From NCBI GenBank assembly GCA_025935655.1, contig JAICUV010000099.1:1-11392 (forward strand): a stretch of DNA of 11,392 nucleotides, given 5' to 3'. This stretch comes from Chloroflexota bacterium (GTDB lineage: Bacteria; Chloroflexota; Limnocylindria; Limnocylindrales; CSP1-4). Below, one piece after another: positions 10,945-11,392 of the stretch (its first letter is position 1; every line of letters begins with the position of its first letter). Under the pieces are notes generated by a model. The model searched no databases, was not told where the DNA came from, and saw only the letters and a list, made by a program, of their open reading frames with translations. The translations under genes and the position numbers were made by a program.

Positions 10945-11392
10945 GGGCGTGTGCCTCGACGATCGCGGCGACGGCGTCCGCGGCACGGGGGACGGCCGCT
11001 GCGACGGTCGCCGAGAGCCCGTCCCCGAGCTCCATCGACGCGGCACCGACACACACGGTGAACACGGGCGGGGCGGCACCGAACAGCTCGCGGGCGAGGG
11101 AGGCGAGGCGCGCGGGCTCGACGTGATGCGACCAGGCCGCGGCGTCGCGTGCGGCCGGATCGACTCGGGCCACCGCGAGCTCGCCGGGCGCCGGTCCGGT
11201 GCCCGCGTCCACGAGGACCACGAGCGATGCCCCGGCGATGTCGGGCGCGAGCTCGGGCGCCAGCTGATGCCGTGTCCGCAGGTCGGCGCCGGCGAGCCGG
11301 GGGTCGGAGGCCAGCCGTTCCACGACCGCCGGGCCGGCCCCGTCGTCGCCACACAGCGGGTTGCCGTAGCCGACCACGAGCACGCGGCCGAC
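10937..11392 (-). CDS. [NiFe]-hydrogenase maturation endopeptidase, possibly cut by the window edge
   Basis: HyaD/HybD/HycI-type (peptidase M52) protease, which cleaves the C-terminal extension of the hydrogenase large subunit after nickel insertion. Numbered from the GTG at 11383 it has 148 residues. GYGNPLCGDDGAG (5-17) carries the acidic nickel-probing residue at Asp14. VLVDAG supplies Asp59, and WSHH supplies His86/His87. These match the Glu16, Asp62 and His93 triad of E. coli HybD. The frame is open to the right edge (codons GTC, GGC, CGC before the GTG), so the true start may lie just outside. Its 3' end overlaps the hypA-like start by 8 bases. Hydrogenase structural genes are expected upstream on this strand, beyond the window; the hydrogenase group cannot be told from here. 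Confidence 0.88.
   Translation of the reverse strand, partial: VGRVLVVGYGNPLCGDDGAGPAVVERLASDPRLAGADLRTRHQLAPELAPDIAGASLVVLVDAGTGPAPGELAVARVDPAARDAAAWSHHVEPARLASLARELFGAAPPVFTVCVGAASMELGDGLSATVAAAVPRAADAVAAIVEAHARA

Noticed and set aside
1..11392. Mobile elements, attachment sites at the tRNA genes, CRISPR repeats or phage genes
   Set aside because: No transposase or integrase frames, no direct repeats of a tRNA 3' end elsewhere in the window, and no regularly spaced repeats were seen.

Overview
The window is a very GC-rich, densely coded bacterial segment (GC near 70 % by eye). It carries two serine tRNAs and eleven protein genes on both strands. Gaps are short and there are no transposons, CRISPR arrays or phage genes. 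The gene families and composition would fit a soil or freshwater Chloroflexota lineage (Limnocylindria/Ellin6529-like) or an actinobacterium. No marker here settles this, so the assignment is a low-confidence inference.

Left part (1-3700), housekeeping and central metabolism: tRNA-Ser(GGA) and tRNA-Ser(CGA) on the minus strand; a small nucleoside/tRNA deaminase-family protein whose catalytic HAE motif reads HAV; a divergent 6-phosphofructokinase with the residues typical of pyrophosphate-dependent enzymes; a convergent 3-hydroxyisobutyrate-dehydrogenase-type oxidoreductase; and a divergent membrane protein with two predicted transmembrane segments around a probable coiled coil.

Middle part (3754-8903), a surface-polymer cluster: a CDP-glycerol/ribitol glycerophosphotransferase-family enzyme (minus); a divergent two-domain protein with an IspD/TarI-type cytidylyltransferase fused to a short-chain dehydrogenase, like the Haemophilus Bcs1 CDP-ribitol synthase; a second glycerophosphotransferase-family enzyme that appears translationally coupled to it, probably from a CTG start; and a polysaccharide pyruvyltransferase-family protein (minus). 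Together they suggest synthesis, polymerisation and perhaps pyruvylation of a teichoic-acid-like poly(polyol phosphate). I consider this the most system-like content of the window.

Right part (8985-11392): a nucleoside hydrolase; a probable five-segment membrane protein; and, on the minus strand running in from beyond the right edge, a [NiFe]-hydrogenase maturation endopeptidase overlapping a HypA-type nickel chaperone. Hydrogenase structural genes are expected just outside the window.

Many genes are arranged as divergent or convergent pairs. Several divergent pairs combine one gene with a Shine-Dalgarno site and one without, where a TAnnnT-type -10 hexamer sits where transcription would start at or within a few bases of the start codon. 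This suggests leaderless mRNAs. All promoter calls are by eye and tentative.
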